Assembly (NCBI RefSeq): GCF_946892675.1
Contig: NZ_CAMPOV010000001.1
Span: forward strand, 1,090,033-1,154,032
Direction of reading: 5' to 3'
DNA from: Arthrobacter sp. Marseille-P9274
Lineage (GTDB): Bacteria > Actinomycetota > Actinomycetes > Actinomycetales > Micrococcaceae
DNA length: 64,000 nucleotides
The translations under genes and the position numbers were made by a program. Under the pieces are notes generated by a model. The model was not told the DNA's origin and did no database searches. It saw nothing but the letters and a program-made list of their open reading frames with translations. How positions within the stretch are numbered: position 1 is the first letter of the stretch; every line of letters starts with the position of its first letter. This document shows, piece by piece, positions 51,101 to 58,881 of the stretch.

Positions 51101-51586
51101 ACCAAGGAGTTCCAGCACGTCCGGGAGACCTATGGCGACGTATCGGTGCTGGACACCCGCGACTACCTCTACGGTCTCCAGCGCGGTGCCGAGCACGTCA
51201 TTGAGCTGGACAAGGGCGTGAAGCTGATTGCCATGCTGGGCGCCATCTCCGAGCCTGACGAGCGCGGCATGCGCACCGTGCACTGCACACTCAACGGCCA
51301 GCAGCGCAACGTTTCGGTGCGTGACCGCAGCGTGGAGTCCTCGGTGAAGGTCGCCGAGAAGGCCGACCCCGCTGTGGCGGGCCAGGTTGCCGCGCCGTTC
51401 GCCGGCGCCGTCACGCTCGTCGCCAAGGCCGGCGACAGCGTCAAGGCCGGCGACACCGTGGCCACGATCGAAGCGATGAAGATGGAAGCCGGCATCACCA
51501 GCCCGGTTTCCGGCACCGTCAAGCGGCTGGCGTTCTCGGGCGTCGAGCAGGTGCAGGGCGGTGATCTGCTGCTGGTCATCGAGTAG
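48161..51586 (+). CDS. pyc: Pyruvate carboxylase
   Basis: Carboxylates pyruvate to oxaloacetate, refilling the TCA cycle. The 1141-residue single-chain enzyme has the normal alpha4 layout. Biotin carboxylase covers about 1-450 (ILVANRGEIAIRAFRAAYEL, GGGGRGMR, EMNPRIQVEHTVTEE). Carboxyltransferase covers about 530-810 (TDTTFRDAHQSLLATRVRT with metal-site residues, HTHDTAGG). An allosteric linker precedes the biotin carrier domain, with EAMKMEA and the biotinyl Lys at about 1107. AGGAG precedes the ATG. Neighbouring propionate and dicarboxylate genes make an anaplerotic role consistent. No deletion or frameshift is seen. Confidence 0.97.
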   Translation: MFSKILVANRGEIAIRAFRAAYELGAKTVAVFAHEDRNSIHRQKADEAYLIGEEGHPVRAYLDVNEIIRVAKESGCDAIYPGYGFLSENPELARAAAGAGIAFVGPPADVLELAGHKVRALDAAKAAGIPTLKSSAPSSDQQKLIAEADEVGFPIFVKAVAGGGGRGMRRVDTREALPEALAAAMREADTAFGDPTVFLEQAVLRPRHIEVQILADQQGHVMHLFERDCSLQRRHQKVIEIAPAPNLDDNIRQALYRDAVKFAEALGYANAGTVEFLVDTVGERAGEHVFIEMNPRIQVEHTVTEEITDVDLVQAQLRIAAGESLADLGLSQDNVSIKGAALQSRITTEDPSNGFRPDVGKITAYRSAGGAGVRLDGGTVYAGAEISPHFDSMLVKLTCRGRDYATAVARARRALAEFRIRGVSTNIPFLQAVLDDPEFVAGNVATSFIDERPELLKARVSADRGTKLLTWLADVTVNKPNGPLAAATAPADKLPLSAREALESTGVLKAVPARGSRQLLQELGPEKFARALREQTPVAVTDTTFRDAHQSLLATRVRTRDLVTAGPAISTLTPELLSVEAWGGATYDVALRFLGEDPWERLAALRKAIPNICLQMLLRGRNTVGYTPYPEEVTEAFVKEAAATGIDIFRIFDALNDVSQMEPAIRAVRETGTAVAEVALCYTGNLLDPDEKLYTLEYYLELAQRIVDAGAHILAIKDMAGLLRPAAAAKLVTALRERFDLPVHLHTHDTAGGQLATLLAAVDAGVDAVDVASAAMAGTTSQPSASALVAALANTERDTGISLDAVGSLEPYWEAVRRVYAPFESGLPGPTGRVYRHEIPGGQLSNLRQQAIALGLGEKFEAIEDMYTAADRILGRLVKVTPSSKVVGDLALQLVGANVPPADFAENPQNYDIPDSVIGFLSGELGDPPGGWPEPFRTKALQGRKVKVRDVELSAEDSAALQADSATRRSTLNRLLFAGPTKEFQHVRETYGDVSVLDTRDYLYGLQRGAEHVIELDKGVKLIAMLGAISEPDERGMRTVHCTLNGQQRNVSVRDRSVESSVKVAEKADPAVAGQVAAPFAGAVTLVAKAGDSVKAGDTVATIEAMKMEAGITSPVSGTVKRLAFSGVEQVQGGDLLLVIE

Positions 51587-51589
51587 GGC

Positions 51590-51595
51590 TAAAAT
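51590..51595 (+). promoter_or_regulatory. -10 box of a leaderless promoter for mtr
   Basis: TAAAAT lies three bases after the pyc stop and ends 8 bases before GTG 51604 but only 2 bases before ATG 51598, favouring the GTG as the true start of a leaderless mRNA. Confidence 0.55.
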
Positions 51596-51603
51596 GCATG
51601 GCT

Positions 51604-53025
51604 GTGACCTACTATGATCTGGCCATCATCGGCTCCGGCTCCGGCAACTCGCTCATCACCCCCTTCTGGGACAACCGGAAGGTCGCCATTATTGACGGCG
51701 GCACTTTCGGCGGGACCTGCCTCAACGTCGGGTGCATCCCGACCAAGATGTATGCCTACCCGGCCCAGCTGGCTTCCGCTGCCAAGGAAGCCGCTGGGTT
51801 GGGTGTGGAGCTGACGCTGGGCAAGGTGCACTGGCGGGACATCCGGGACCGGATCTTCGGCCGGATAGACGCGATTTCCGACGGCGGGCGGCGCTACCGG
51901 GACGAGGAGCTGGACAACGTCACGCTCTATTCCGAGCACGTGCGGTTCACTGGGCCGAAGACGCTCGTCACGGACAGCGGCCAGTCGATCGAGGCCGGAC
52001 AGATCGTCATCGCCGCCGGTTCCCGGGCGGTGCTGCCCGACGTACCGGGGATCGACCTGCCGCAGGTGCACACCTCGGACACCGTGATGCGGCTCCCGGA
52101 CCTGCCGGGCCGGGTGCTGATTGTCGGCGGCGGCTTCGTGGCGGCCGAATTCGCGGCCGTGTTCGCCTCCTTCGGCTCGCAGATCATCCAGATCAACCGC
52201 TCGGCACCGCTGCTGAAGTCGGCCGATGCCCTGGTCTCCGAACGTTTCACGGCTGCAGCAGCCTCCCGCTGGGACGTGCGGCTGGGCTGGACGCTGGCGG
52301 CGGTCCACGAAGATGGCGCCGGGGTCAAGGCGGTCATTAACGGTGCGGAGGGCGGCCAGGAGACCATCGAGGCGGACATTGTCCTCGTGGCGACGGGCCG
52401 GGTGCCGAACTCGGACACTCTCGACGTCCAGGCGGCCGGCTACGACCTGGAACAGGACGGCAGGGTCGCGGTCGATGCGTGCCAGCGCGTGCTGCGCAAC
52501 GGGGAACCTGCGGACGGCGTGTTCGCGCTCGGCGACGTGAGCAACCCGTACCAGCTCAAGCATGTTGCAAACCATGAGGCGCGGGTCGTCGCGCACAACC
52601 TGGAGCACCCGGAGGACCTGCGCAGCAGCGACCACCGCTTCGTCCCCTCGGCCGTGTTCACGCAGCCGCAGATCGCCGCGGTGGGCCTGACGGAGGCCGA
52701 GGCCCGGCAGGAAGCCGAGCTGAAGGGGTACGACGTCGTCACAACGGTCCAGGAGTACGGCACCACTGCCTACGGCTGGGCTATGGAGGACAGCACCGGC
52801 TTCGTCAAGCTCGTTGCCGACAGGCGCAGCGGCCAGCTGCTCGGAGCCCACATCATGGGCCACGAGGCGTCGCTGCTCATCCAGCCGCTGATCCAGGCGC
52901 TGTCCTTCGGCCTGGACGTGGCCTCCATGGCCCGGGGGCAGTACTGGATCCACCCGGCGCTGGCCGAAGTGGTCGAGAACGCTTTGCTGTCCCTCGGCAT
53001 CGAAGCCCAGCCAGCTCGGGCGTAG
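51604..53025 (+). CDS. mtr: Mycothione reductase
   Basis: FAD/NADPH-dependent disulfide reductase that regenerates mycothiol, the actinobacterial counterpart of glutathione. The 473-residue protein shows the FAD site IIGSGSGNS and the redox-active pair Cys39/Cys44 in GGTCLNVGCIPTKM. It has the NAD(P) site LIVGGGFVAAEFAAVFASFG, FALGDVSNPYQLKHVAN, and the C-terminal catalytic HPALAEVVENAL. GSGSGN rather than GGGPGG and the lack of an extended N-terminus separate it from lipoamide dehydrogenase. The start at GTG 51604 fits the promoter; ATG 51598 adds two residues. Confidence 0.92.
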   Translation: MTYYDLAIIGSGSGNSLITPFWDNRKVAIIDGGTFGGTCLNVGCIPTKMYAYPAQLASAAKEAAGLGVELTLGKVHWRDIRDRIFGRIDAISDGGRRYRDEELDNVTLYSEHVRFTGPKTLVTDSGQSIEAGQIVIAAGSRAVLPDVPGIDLPQVHTSDTVMRLPDLPGRVLIVGGGFVAAEFAAVFASFGSQIIQINRSAPLLKSADALVSERFTAAAASRWDVRLGWTLAAVHEDGAGVKAVINGAEGGQETIEADIVLVATGRVPNSDTLDVQAAGYDLEQDGRVAVDACQRVLRNGEPADGVFALGDVSNPYQLKHVANHEARVVAHNLEHPEDLRSSDHRFVPSAVFTQPQIAAVGLTEAEARQEAELKGYDVVTTVQEYGTTAYGWAMEDSTGFVKLVADRRSGQLLGAHIMGHEASLLIQPLIQALSFGLDVASMARGQYWIHPALAEVVENALLSLGIEAQPARA

Positions 53026-53069
53026 GCGGACCGAACGCGGCCGGTCCCGCCGGCGGGGGAGCGCTTCCG

Positions 53070-54878
53070 CTAGCGGCGGGAAGCCGCGGGCGCGTAGATG
53101 TCCTCGACGATCTCCGCGTAGTCCTTCATGACCTGGGCGCGCTTGATCTTCAAGGATGGAGTCAGGTGGCCCGAGGCCTCGGTGAAGTCCTCGGCGATGA
53201 CACGGAACTCCTTGATCGCCTCGGCCTGCGAGACGCTCCTGTTGGCTTCATCGATCAGGGCCTGGATTGCCACGCGCACCTTCTCGTGCCCGGCGGCCTC
53301 CGCGGCGCTGGTGCCGGCGGGAAGCCCGTGCCGTTCCAGCCAGCCCGGCAGGGCCTCCTCGTCCAACGTGACCAGCGCGGAGATGAAGGGGCGCTGGTCG
53401 CCGAGCACCACGCACTGGGACACCAGGGCGTCGGCGCGGATCTGGTCTTCCAGCAGGGCCGGGATGACGTTCTTGCCGCCCGCCGTGACGATGATTTCCT
53501 TCTTGCGGCCAGTGATTTTCAGGAAGCCATCGTCGTCGAGCTCCCCGATGTCCCCGGTCCGGAACCATCCGTCGACGAAAGCCTCGCCGGTGAGGTCCGG
53601 CCGGTTGTAATAGCCGCGCATGACGCACGCACCCTTGGCGAGGACTTCGCCGTCGTCGTCAATGCGCGCCGCATTGCCGGGCAGCGGTGCGCCCACCGTG
53701 CCGATCTTGATCAGCTGCGGGGTGTTAACCGACACAGGGGCGGTGGTTTCGGTGAGGCCGTAGCCTTCCAGCACCAGCAGGCCGACGCCGTGGAAGAAGT
53801 GGCCCAGCCGCTCGCCGAGGGGCCCGCCGCCGGAGACCGCATGCTCGACCCGGCCGCCCATCGCCTCCCGGATCTTGTGGAAGACCAGTTTGTCGAAAAG
53901 CTTGTGCTTCAGCTGCAGCAGCAGCGGGACCTTTCCCGCGGCCTCGGCCCGGGACCATGCGACGGCCGTTTCCGCTGCCGCGTGGAAGATTTTGCCCTTG
54001 CCGGCGTCCTCGGCCTTGAGCATGGAGCTGTTGTAGACCTTTTCGAAGACTCGCGGCACCGCCAGTATGAAGGTCGGCTTGTAGCTCTGCAGATCGGGCA
54101 GCAGGTTCTTGACATCCGGGGTGTGCGCCACGGTGGCTCCGCAGGCGACGCAGAGCACCTCGATGAACCGGGCAAAGACGTGGGCGAGCGGCAGGAACAT
54201 GATGGTCCGGGCGCCCTCGTGGGCGACGTCCGGAAGGGCGGCCGCCGCGTTCTCGGCCAGTTCCGCGAAGTTCCCGTGGGTCAGTTCGCAGCCCTTGGGC
54301 CGGCCGGTGGTGCCGGAGGTATAGATAATGGTGGCGAGGTCCTCGAGGGAAGCCGTCTGGCGCCGCTCCTGGATGAGGCTGTCGTCGATACCAGCGCCCG
54401 CCTCGCGGAGAGCGTCGAGGCCGTCGAGCTGCCAGACGTGGCCGACGTGGTCGAGGCCTTCGTTCCTCGCCGCCTGCCGCACGATGTTCTCGTGGTGGTC
54501 GGTTTCCACGAACACGCCGATGGCTCCGGAATCGCCGAGTATCCAGGCGACTTGGCTCGGTGAGGACGTCTCGTAGATCGGTACCGAGACGCAGCCTGCG
54601 AACCAAATGGCAAAGTCCACGAGGGACCATTCGTAGCGGGTCCTGGCCATGATGCCGATGCGCTCTCCCGGCGCGGCGCCGGCAGCGACCATGCCCTTGG
54701 CAAGGGCAGTGACGTCGGCGAGGAATTCGGAGGCACGGACGTCCTGCCAGCCGCCGGACCCGTCAGGGCGCGAGAACAGCGTTGGGTCCGAGGCCTTGGC
54801 GGCCTGCTTGACGACGAGGTCGGTGATGTTGGACTGCCTCGGCACATTGACCATGACAGGAACGCTGTATTCGCGCAC
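53070..54878 (-). CDS. Long-chain acyl-CoA synthetase (FadD15-like)
   Basis: A 602-residue AMP-forming acyl-CoA ligase of the long-chain (FadD15/ACSL) type. It has the phosphate loop IIYTSGTTGRPKGCELTHGN near residue 187, LPLAHVFARFIEVL, EGYGLTETTAPV, GWFRTGDIGELDDDGFL and GRKKEIIVTAGGKNVIPA, with a C-terminal Lys in LTPSLKIKR. The start at 54878 (GTG) has GAAGGAG just upstream; the frame opens at 54902 without a site. Probable role: activation of long-chain fatty acids for beta-oxidation or lipid synthesis. It is convergent with mtr, and the M. tuberculosis order near Rv2187 is similar. Confidence 0.9.
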   Translation of the reverse strand: MREYSVPVMVNVPRQSNITDLVVKQAAKASDPTLFSRPDGSGGWQDVRASEFLADVTALAKGMVAAGAAPGERIGIMARTRYEWSLVDFAIWFAGCVSVPIYETSSPSQVAWILGDSGAIGVFVETDHHENIVRQAARNEGLDHVGHVWQLDGLDALREAGAGIDDSLIQERRQTASLEDLATIIYTSGTTGRPKGCELTHGNFAELAENAAAALPDVAHEGARTIMFLPLAHVFARFIEVLCVACGATVAHTPDVKNLLPDLQSYKPTFILAVPRVFEKVYNSSMLKAEDAGKGKIFHAAAETAVAWSRAEAAGKVPLLLQLKHKLFDKLVFHKIREAMGGRVEHAVSGGGPLGERLGHFFHGVGLLVLEGYGLTETTAPVSVNTPQLIKIGTVGAPLPGNAARIDDDGEVLAKGACVMRGYYNRPDLTGEAFVDGWFRTGDIGELDDDGFLKITGRKKEIIVTAGGKNVIPALLEDQIRADALVSQCVVLGDQRPFISALVTLDEEALPGWLERHGLPAGTSAAEAAGHEKVRVAIQALIDEANRSVSQAEAIKEFRVIAEDFTEASGHLTPSLKIKRAQVMKDYAEIVEDIYAPAASRR

Positions 54879-55043
54879 GACGGCTCCTTCGGTATCGGGC
54901 ACTTACCCCCACTGAGTTCCACCTAAGCCTATAACCTAAATCACAGCCGCATACTTGCCGGTAACCTACGAAACGATAACGGCTCCCTGCAGCGCAGGCC
55001 GGGCGGACGCTGGAGATAGACGGTCGGGTGGGGCAGGGCGCAG

Positions 55044-55475
55044 TCAGACCTGGGCTCCGTCATCACCATGGTCGCGGTCGCCGGGAAGCCGGGACACCAG
55101 GTAGCTGGCCCCGGCGATGAACAGGACGACCAGGCCGGCGATGACCGCAAAGGGCGCGCTGCGCCAGAACATCGCCATCAGCAGAAGCGCGAGCGGAGCG
55201 CCCGCGGCGCCGCACCAGGCAAGCACTATCAGCGGGTCGCCGGCGCCTAAAGGTGCCGGTTCCGGCGGAACGAACCCCTCGTCGTCGTCCGCTGGCTCAC
55301 TGAAATCCCGTGGCCCCGGTGGAGTGCCGGCGCCGGGCTGCGTTTCCCCGGCGGCAGGAGACTGCGGGTCCGGGGCGGCCGGAGACTGCGGATCCGGGGC
55401 GGACTCGGCTGATTCGAGCCGGGCGACGAGGTCCTGCCAGACGGCGTCGTCCTGCGACGGTTCACGCTCAGACAT
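55044..55475 (-). CDS. Small membrane protein, Pro/Glu-rich N-terminus
   Basis: A 143-residue hypothetical protein. Residues 1-80 are Pro/Ser/Glu/Asp-rich with two PDPQSPAA repeats and are probably cytoplasmic and disordered. Residues about 82-101 (IVLAWCGAAGAPLALLLMAM) and 106-128 form two transmembrane segments with a short loop, and the tail is charged. Its ATG overlaps the end of the alpha/beta hydrolase gene by eight bases, so the two are co-translated. No family or function recognised. Confidence 0.75.
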   Translation of the reverse strand: MSEREPSQDDAVWQDLVARLESAESAPDPQSPAAPDPQSPAAGETQPGAGTPPGPRDFSEPADDDEGFVPPEPAPLGAGDPLIVLAWCGAAGAPLALLLMAMFWRSAPFAVIAGLVVLFIAGASYLVSRLPGDRDHGDDGAQV

Positions 55476-56232
55476 GCGCGTGCTTCCTGCCGGCCACCGA
55501 CGCGATGAACGCTGCCGAGCGCTCGAAGATGAGTTCGGCGTCGTGGTCCATGGTTGCGACGTGGTAGCTGTTGTCCAGTTCCACGACCTCCACCTCAGCC
55601 GAGCCGATCCGGCGGCGCAGCAGGTCCGTGCTGGACTCCGGCACCACGTGGTCGACCGCGGAGCGGAAGACGAGCGCGGGCGCCGTCACGCGGGGCAGCG
55701 CGCTGGCCGTGTCGGCGAAGAGCAGCCCCAACTGGTGGACCGCGGCCGTCGGCGTGCGGGCATAGGCCAGTTCGTCCATTCCCGGTTTGCGGATGTCGTT
55801 CGCGATGGCCGGGGTCGACCTGATGAAGTAGCGCAGCACGCCGGCGAAGCGGGCGGCCGGGTTGGCGAACGTCAGGCCGGGGTTGACGGCGATGACACCG
55901 GCGACGGGGCGGCTGGCGGCCAGACGGAGCGCGAGGGCACCGCCCATGGACAGCCCGGCGGCGAAGACAGCGGTGCGCTCTCGGGCGAGTTCGTCATAAG
56001 CCCGTTCGACGGCGTCGTACCACTGCCGCCACGGCGTGCGGGCCAGCTCCTGCCAGGTCGTGCCATGGCCGGGCAACAGCGGCAGGCGCACCGCATATCC
56101 CTGCGCGGACAGGTACTCCGCCCAGTCCTGCAGGCTTCGCGGCGAGCCCGTAAAACCGTGGCTGAGGACAATGCCAATGCGCGAATTCGGACCGTGGCCG
56201 GGGCTGGTGAACGGAGGGACTGGCTCCATCAT
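55468..56232 (-). CDS. Alpha/beta hydrolase (carboxylesterase/monoacylglycerol lipase type)
   Basis: A 254-residue hydrolase of the Est30/thermostable carboxylesterase type. LSHGFTGSPRSL forms the oxyanion region, GLSMGGAL contains the nucleophile Ser (about residue 95), SAVDHVVPE the Asp and NSYHVATMD the His of the triad. The short cap between them (about 130-190) fits monoacylglycerol esterases. The start is the ATG at 56232, seven bases after a TAGAGT box; ATGs at 56238 and 56229 are alternatives. It lies between an acyl-CoA synthetase and an acyltransferase, so a lipid substrate is plausible but unproven. Confidence 0.87.
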   Translation of the reverse strand: MMEPVPPFTSPGHGPNSRIGIVLSHGFTGSPRSLQDWAEYLSAQGYAVRLPLLPGHGTTWQELARTPWRQWYDAVERAYDELARERTAVFAAGLSMGGALALRLAASRPVAGVIAVNPGLTFANPAARFAGVLRYFIRSTPAIANDIRKPGMDELAYARTPTAAVHQLGLLFADTASALPRVTAPALVFRSAVDHVVPESSTDLLRRRIGSAEVEVVELDNSYHVATMDHDAELIFERSAAFIASVAGRKHAHV

Positions 56233-56239
56233 GGTCATG

Positions 56240-56245
56240 ACTCTA
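56240..56245 (-). promoter_or_regulatory. -10 box of a leaderless promoter for the hydrolase
   Basis: On the minus strand TAGAGT (56245-56240) ends 7 bases before the ATG at 56232. Confidence 0.5.
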
Positions 56246-56400
56246 TCGTGACACCCGCGGCGCGTTCTTCCCATGCCGGGCAGTTCGCCGCGGGCACGTT
56301 GTGTGCCTGCCGGGCACGCTCTCTAGAGTAAAGTCACTCAAGGTAGATGAGGTGACCGACCGCAGCTGGCCGGCGCGGGCGTTCAACGGGAAGGGCTCAC

Positions 56401-57387
56401 GTGTTCTATTGGGTGATGAAGACCATCTTCGTCGGACCGGTGGTGCGGCTGCTTTTCCGCCCCTGGATCAAAGGACTCGACAATCTGCCTGACGGGCCCG
56501 CGATCCTGGCCAGCAACCACCTTTCCTTCTCGGATTCGATCTTCCTGCCGGTCGCGGTTCCGCGGCCCGTGGTGTTCCTGGCCAAGTCCGAATACTTCAC
56601 GGGCAGGGGACTCAGGGGGCGTCTCACGGCAGCCTTCTTCCGCATGACCAACCAGCTGCCGATGGATCGTTCCGGCGGCGCGGCCTCGGCCTCCTCGCTG
56701 TCCGGCGGGGTGGACGTGCTGAACGAGGGCGGGCTGCTGGGGATCTACCCCGAGGGCACGCGGAGCCCGGACGGCCGGCTGTACCGCGGCAAGACCGGCG
56801 TGGCCAAGCTGGTCCTCTCGACGGGCGTGCCCGTGGTCCCGGTCGCAATGATCGGCACGGACAAGGTCCAGCCGATCGGGCGGCGGATCCCCAACATCCG
56901 CCGCGTCGGCACGATCATTGGCAAGCCGCTCGATTTCAGCCGCTACAAGGACCTCGAGAACGACCGCTTCATTCAGCGGTCGGTCACCGACGAGATCATG
57001 TACGAAATCATGCGCCTGTCCGGACAGGAATACGTCGACGCCTACGCCAGCACCGTCAAGGCGCGGCTGGCGGCGCGGAAGTCCGGTAAGGGGGGTGCGG
57101 ATGCGCGGGCGGCCGCCGCCGTCGGACTTCCCGAGACGGGTGCGGGCGGCGCGCCGGGTGCCAAGGCTCCCGGGACGGTCACCATCGTCGGCAACCCGGC
57201 CGCCGGCGCCGCCGGGTCCTCCAACCTGCCGGCGGCCGCGGCACCGGCTGCCACACCGGGCGGGGAACGTCACGGCGGGCAGCGTCCCGCGGCAGCACCG
57301 GCGGATGGGGATGCTCCGGGCAGCGAAGCGCCGGCTGACAGCGGCCCGTCCTCCGCCGGCCCTGCCGGCAAGCCGGAGCTCCGTTAG
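56401..57387 (+). CDS. 1-acyl-sn-glycerol-3-phosphate acyltransferase (PlsC family) with low-complexity tail
   Basis: Probably acylates lysophosphatidate or a related lipid at the inner membrane face. The acyltransferase core (about 1-225) has motif I NHLSFSD with catalytic His40 and Asp45, FFRMTNQLPMDR, motif III YPEGTRSPDGRLY and motif IV VPVVPVAMIGTDK. Residues about 228-328 form an Ala/Gly/Pro-rich tail without predicted structure, absent from ordinary PlsC. The start is GTG at 56401 after GGGAAGGG. Rv2182c, near aroG in M. tuberculosis, is the positional counterpart. The substrate is inferred from family. Confidence 0.9.
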   Translation: MFYWVMKTIFVGPVVRLLFRPWIKGLDNLPDGPAILASNHLSFSDSIFLPVAVPRPVVFLAKSEYFTGRGLRGRLTAAFFRMTNQLPMDRSGGAASASSLSGGVDVLNEGGLLGIYPEGTRSPDGRLYRGKTGVAKLVLSTGVPVVPVAMIGTDKVQPIGRRIPNIRRVGTIIGKPLDFSRYKDLENDRFIQRSVTDEIMYEIMRLSGQEYVDAYASTVKARLAARKSGKGGADARAAAAVGLPETGAGGAPGAKAPGTVTIVGNPAAGAAGSSNLPAAAAPAATPGGERHGGQRPAAAPADGDAPGSEAPADSGPSSAGPAGKPELR

Positions 57388-57464
57388 CCTGTACCGCCGC
57401 GGGTATGTGACAGCTTCCGTGTTCAGCGTTACGCCGGGCCGCCGAACCCACGCCGGAACCGGAC

Positions 57465-57470
57465 TAGCAT
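57465..57470 (+). promoter_or_regulatory. -10 box of a leaderless promoter for aroG
   Basis: TAGCAT ends 6 bases before the GTG at 57477. Confidence 0.6.
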
Positions 57471-57476
57471 GGATAT

Positions 57477-58862
57477 GTGACTGAACTGCCTGTAGCCCAC
57501 CCGATTGCCAGCCCGCAGCCCGGAGCCGCGGAATATCCCGGCCTTGACGCGTGGCGCGATTTGCCCGTTGTCCAGCAGCCGACGTGGGCCGATAGCGAGG
57601 TCCACCGTGCCGCGGTCTCCGAGCTATCGAGCCTGCCGCCGCTGGTCTTCGCCGGCGAGGTCGATCTCCTGCGCCAACGCCTGGCTGATGCCGCCGAGGG
57701 CAAGGCATTCCTGCTGCAGGGCGGCGATTGCGCCGAGACCTTCGAGGGTGCCACGGCGGACAAAATCAGTGCCCGCGTCCGCACCATCCTGCAGATGGCT
57801 GTCGTCCTGACCTACGGCGCGTCCCTGCCGGTCATCAAGATGGGCCGCATGGCCGGGCAGTTCGCCAAGCCCCGTTCGTCCAATGACGAGACCCGCGAGG
57901 GCGTGACCCTGCCGGCCTACCGCGGGGACATGGTGAACGGCTACGAGTTCACGCCGGAGTCCCGCGCCCACAACGCTAACCGAATGGTGCAGGCGTACCA
58001 CACCTCCGCTTCGACCCTGAACCTGATCCGCGCCTTCACCCAGGGCGGCTTCGCGGATCTGCGGCTGGTCCATCACTGGAACAAGGGCTTTACAGCCAAC
58101 CCGGCCCACTCCCGCTACGAGTCGCTAGCCCGCGAGATCGACCGCGCGGTCAAGTTCATGGACGCCTGCGGGGCGGACTTCGATGCCCTCAAGCGGGTGG
58201 AATTCTTCGCCAGCCACGAGGCGCTGGTGCTCGACTACGAGCGCGCCCTGACCCGCATCGATTCGCGCACCGGCCTTCCGTACGGCACGTCCGGCCACTT
58301 CCTCTGGATCGGCGAGAGGACCCGGCAGCTCGACGGGGCGCACGTGGACTTCTTGTCCCGGGTCCGCAATCCCATCGGCGTGAAGCTCGGGCCCACGAGC
58401 AGCGCGGACGACGCCCTGCGGCTCATCGACAAGCTGGATCCGCAGCGCGAGCCCGGCCGCCTGACCTTCATCACCCGGATGGGGGCTGGCAACATCCGCG
58501 AGAAGCTCCCGGCCCTGGTGGAGAAGGTCACGGCCAGCGGCGCCAAGGTGCTGTGGGTGACCGATCCGATGCACGGCAACACGGTGACTTCGCCGAACGG
58601 CTACAAGACCCGCAATTTCGACGACGTCATCGACGAGGTCCGCGGATTCTTCGAGGTGCACCATGCCCTGGGTACCTTCCCGGGCGGCCTGCATGTCGAA
58701 ATGACGGGCGACGACGTCGCGGAATGCCTGGGCGGGGCCGATCCGATCGACCAGCATGCGTTCCTCGAGCGCTACGAGTCGGTCTGCGATCCCCGGCTGA
58801 ACCACATGCAGTCGCTGGAGATGGCCTTCCTGGTCGCCGGCGCCCTCGGCAAGCGTCCCTGA
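57477..58862 (+). CDS. aroG: Class II 3-deoxy-D-arabino-heptulosonate 7-phosphate synthase
   Basis: First enzyme of the shikimate pathway, joining PEP and erythrose 4-phosphate. The 461-residue protein is of the plant-like class II (AroA_II) type. FLLQGGDCAETF near residue 82 carries the metal-binding Cys, followed by VIKMGRMAGQFAKPRSS, RAHNANRMVQAY, WIGERTRQLDGAH, GVKLGPTSS, TRMGAGN and VTDPMHGNT. All key segments are present and length is normal. It supplies precursors for tyrosine via tyrA elsewhere in the window; in mycobacteria this enzyme partners with chorismate mutase. It is convergent with the kinase gene. Confidence 0.95.
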   Translation: MTELPVAHPIASPQPGAAEYPGLDAWRDLPVVQQPTWADSEVHRAAVSELSSLPPLVFAGEVDLLRQRLADAAEGKAFLLQGGDCAETFEGATADKISARVRTILQMAVVLTYGASLPVIKMGRMAGQFAKPRSSNDETREGVTLPAYRGDMVNGYEFTPESRAHNANRMVQAYHTSASTLNLIRAFTQGGFADLRLVHHWNKGFTANPAHSRYESLAREIDRAVKFMDACGADFDALKRVEFFASHEALVLDYERALTRIDSRTGLPYGTSGHFLWIGERTRQLDGAHVDFLSRVRNPIGVKLGPTSSADDALRLIDKLDPQREPGRLTFITRMGAGNIREKLPALVEKVTASGAKVLWVTDPMHGNTVTSPNGYKTRNFDDVIDEVRGFFEVHHALGTFPGGLHVEMTGDDVAECLGGADPIDQHAFLERYESVCDPRLNHMQSLEMAFLVAGALGKRP

Positions 58863-58881
58863 AAGTCCCCGGGAGGCTCGG

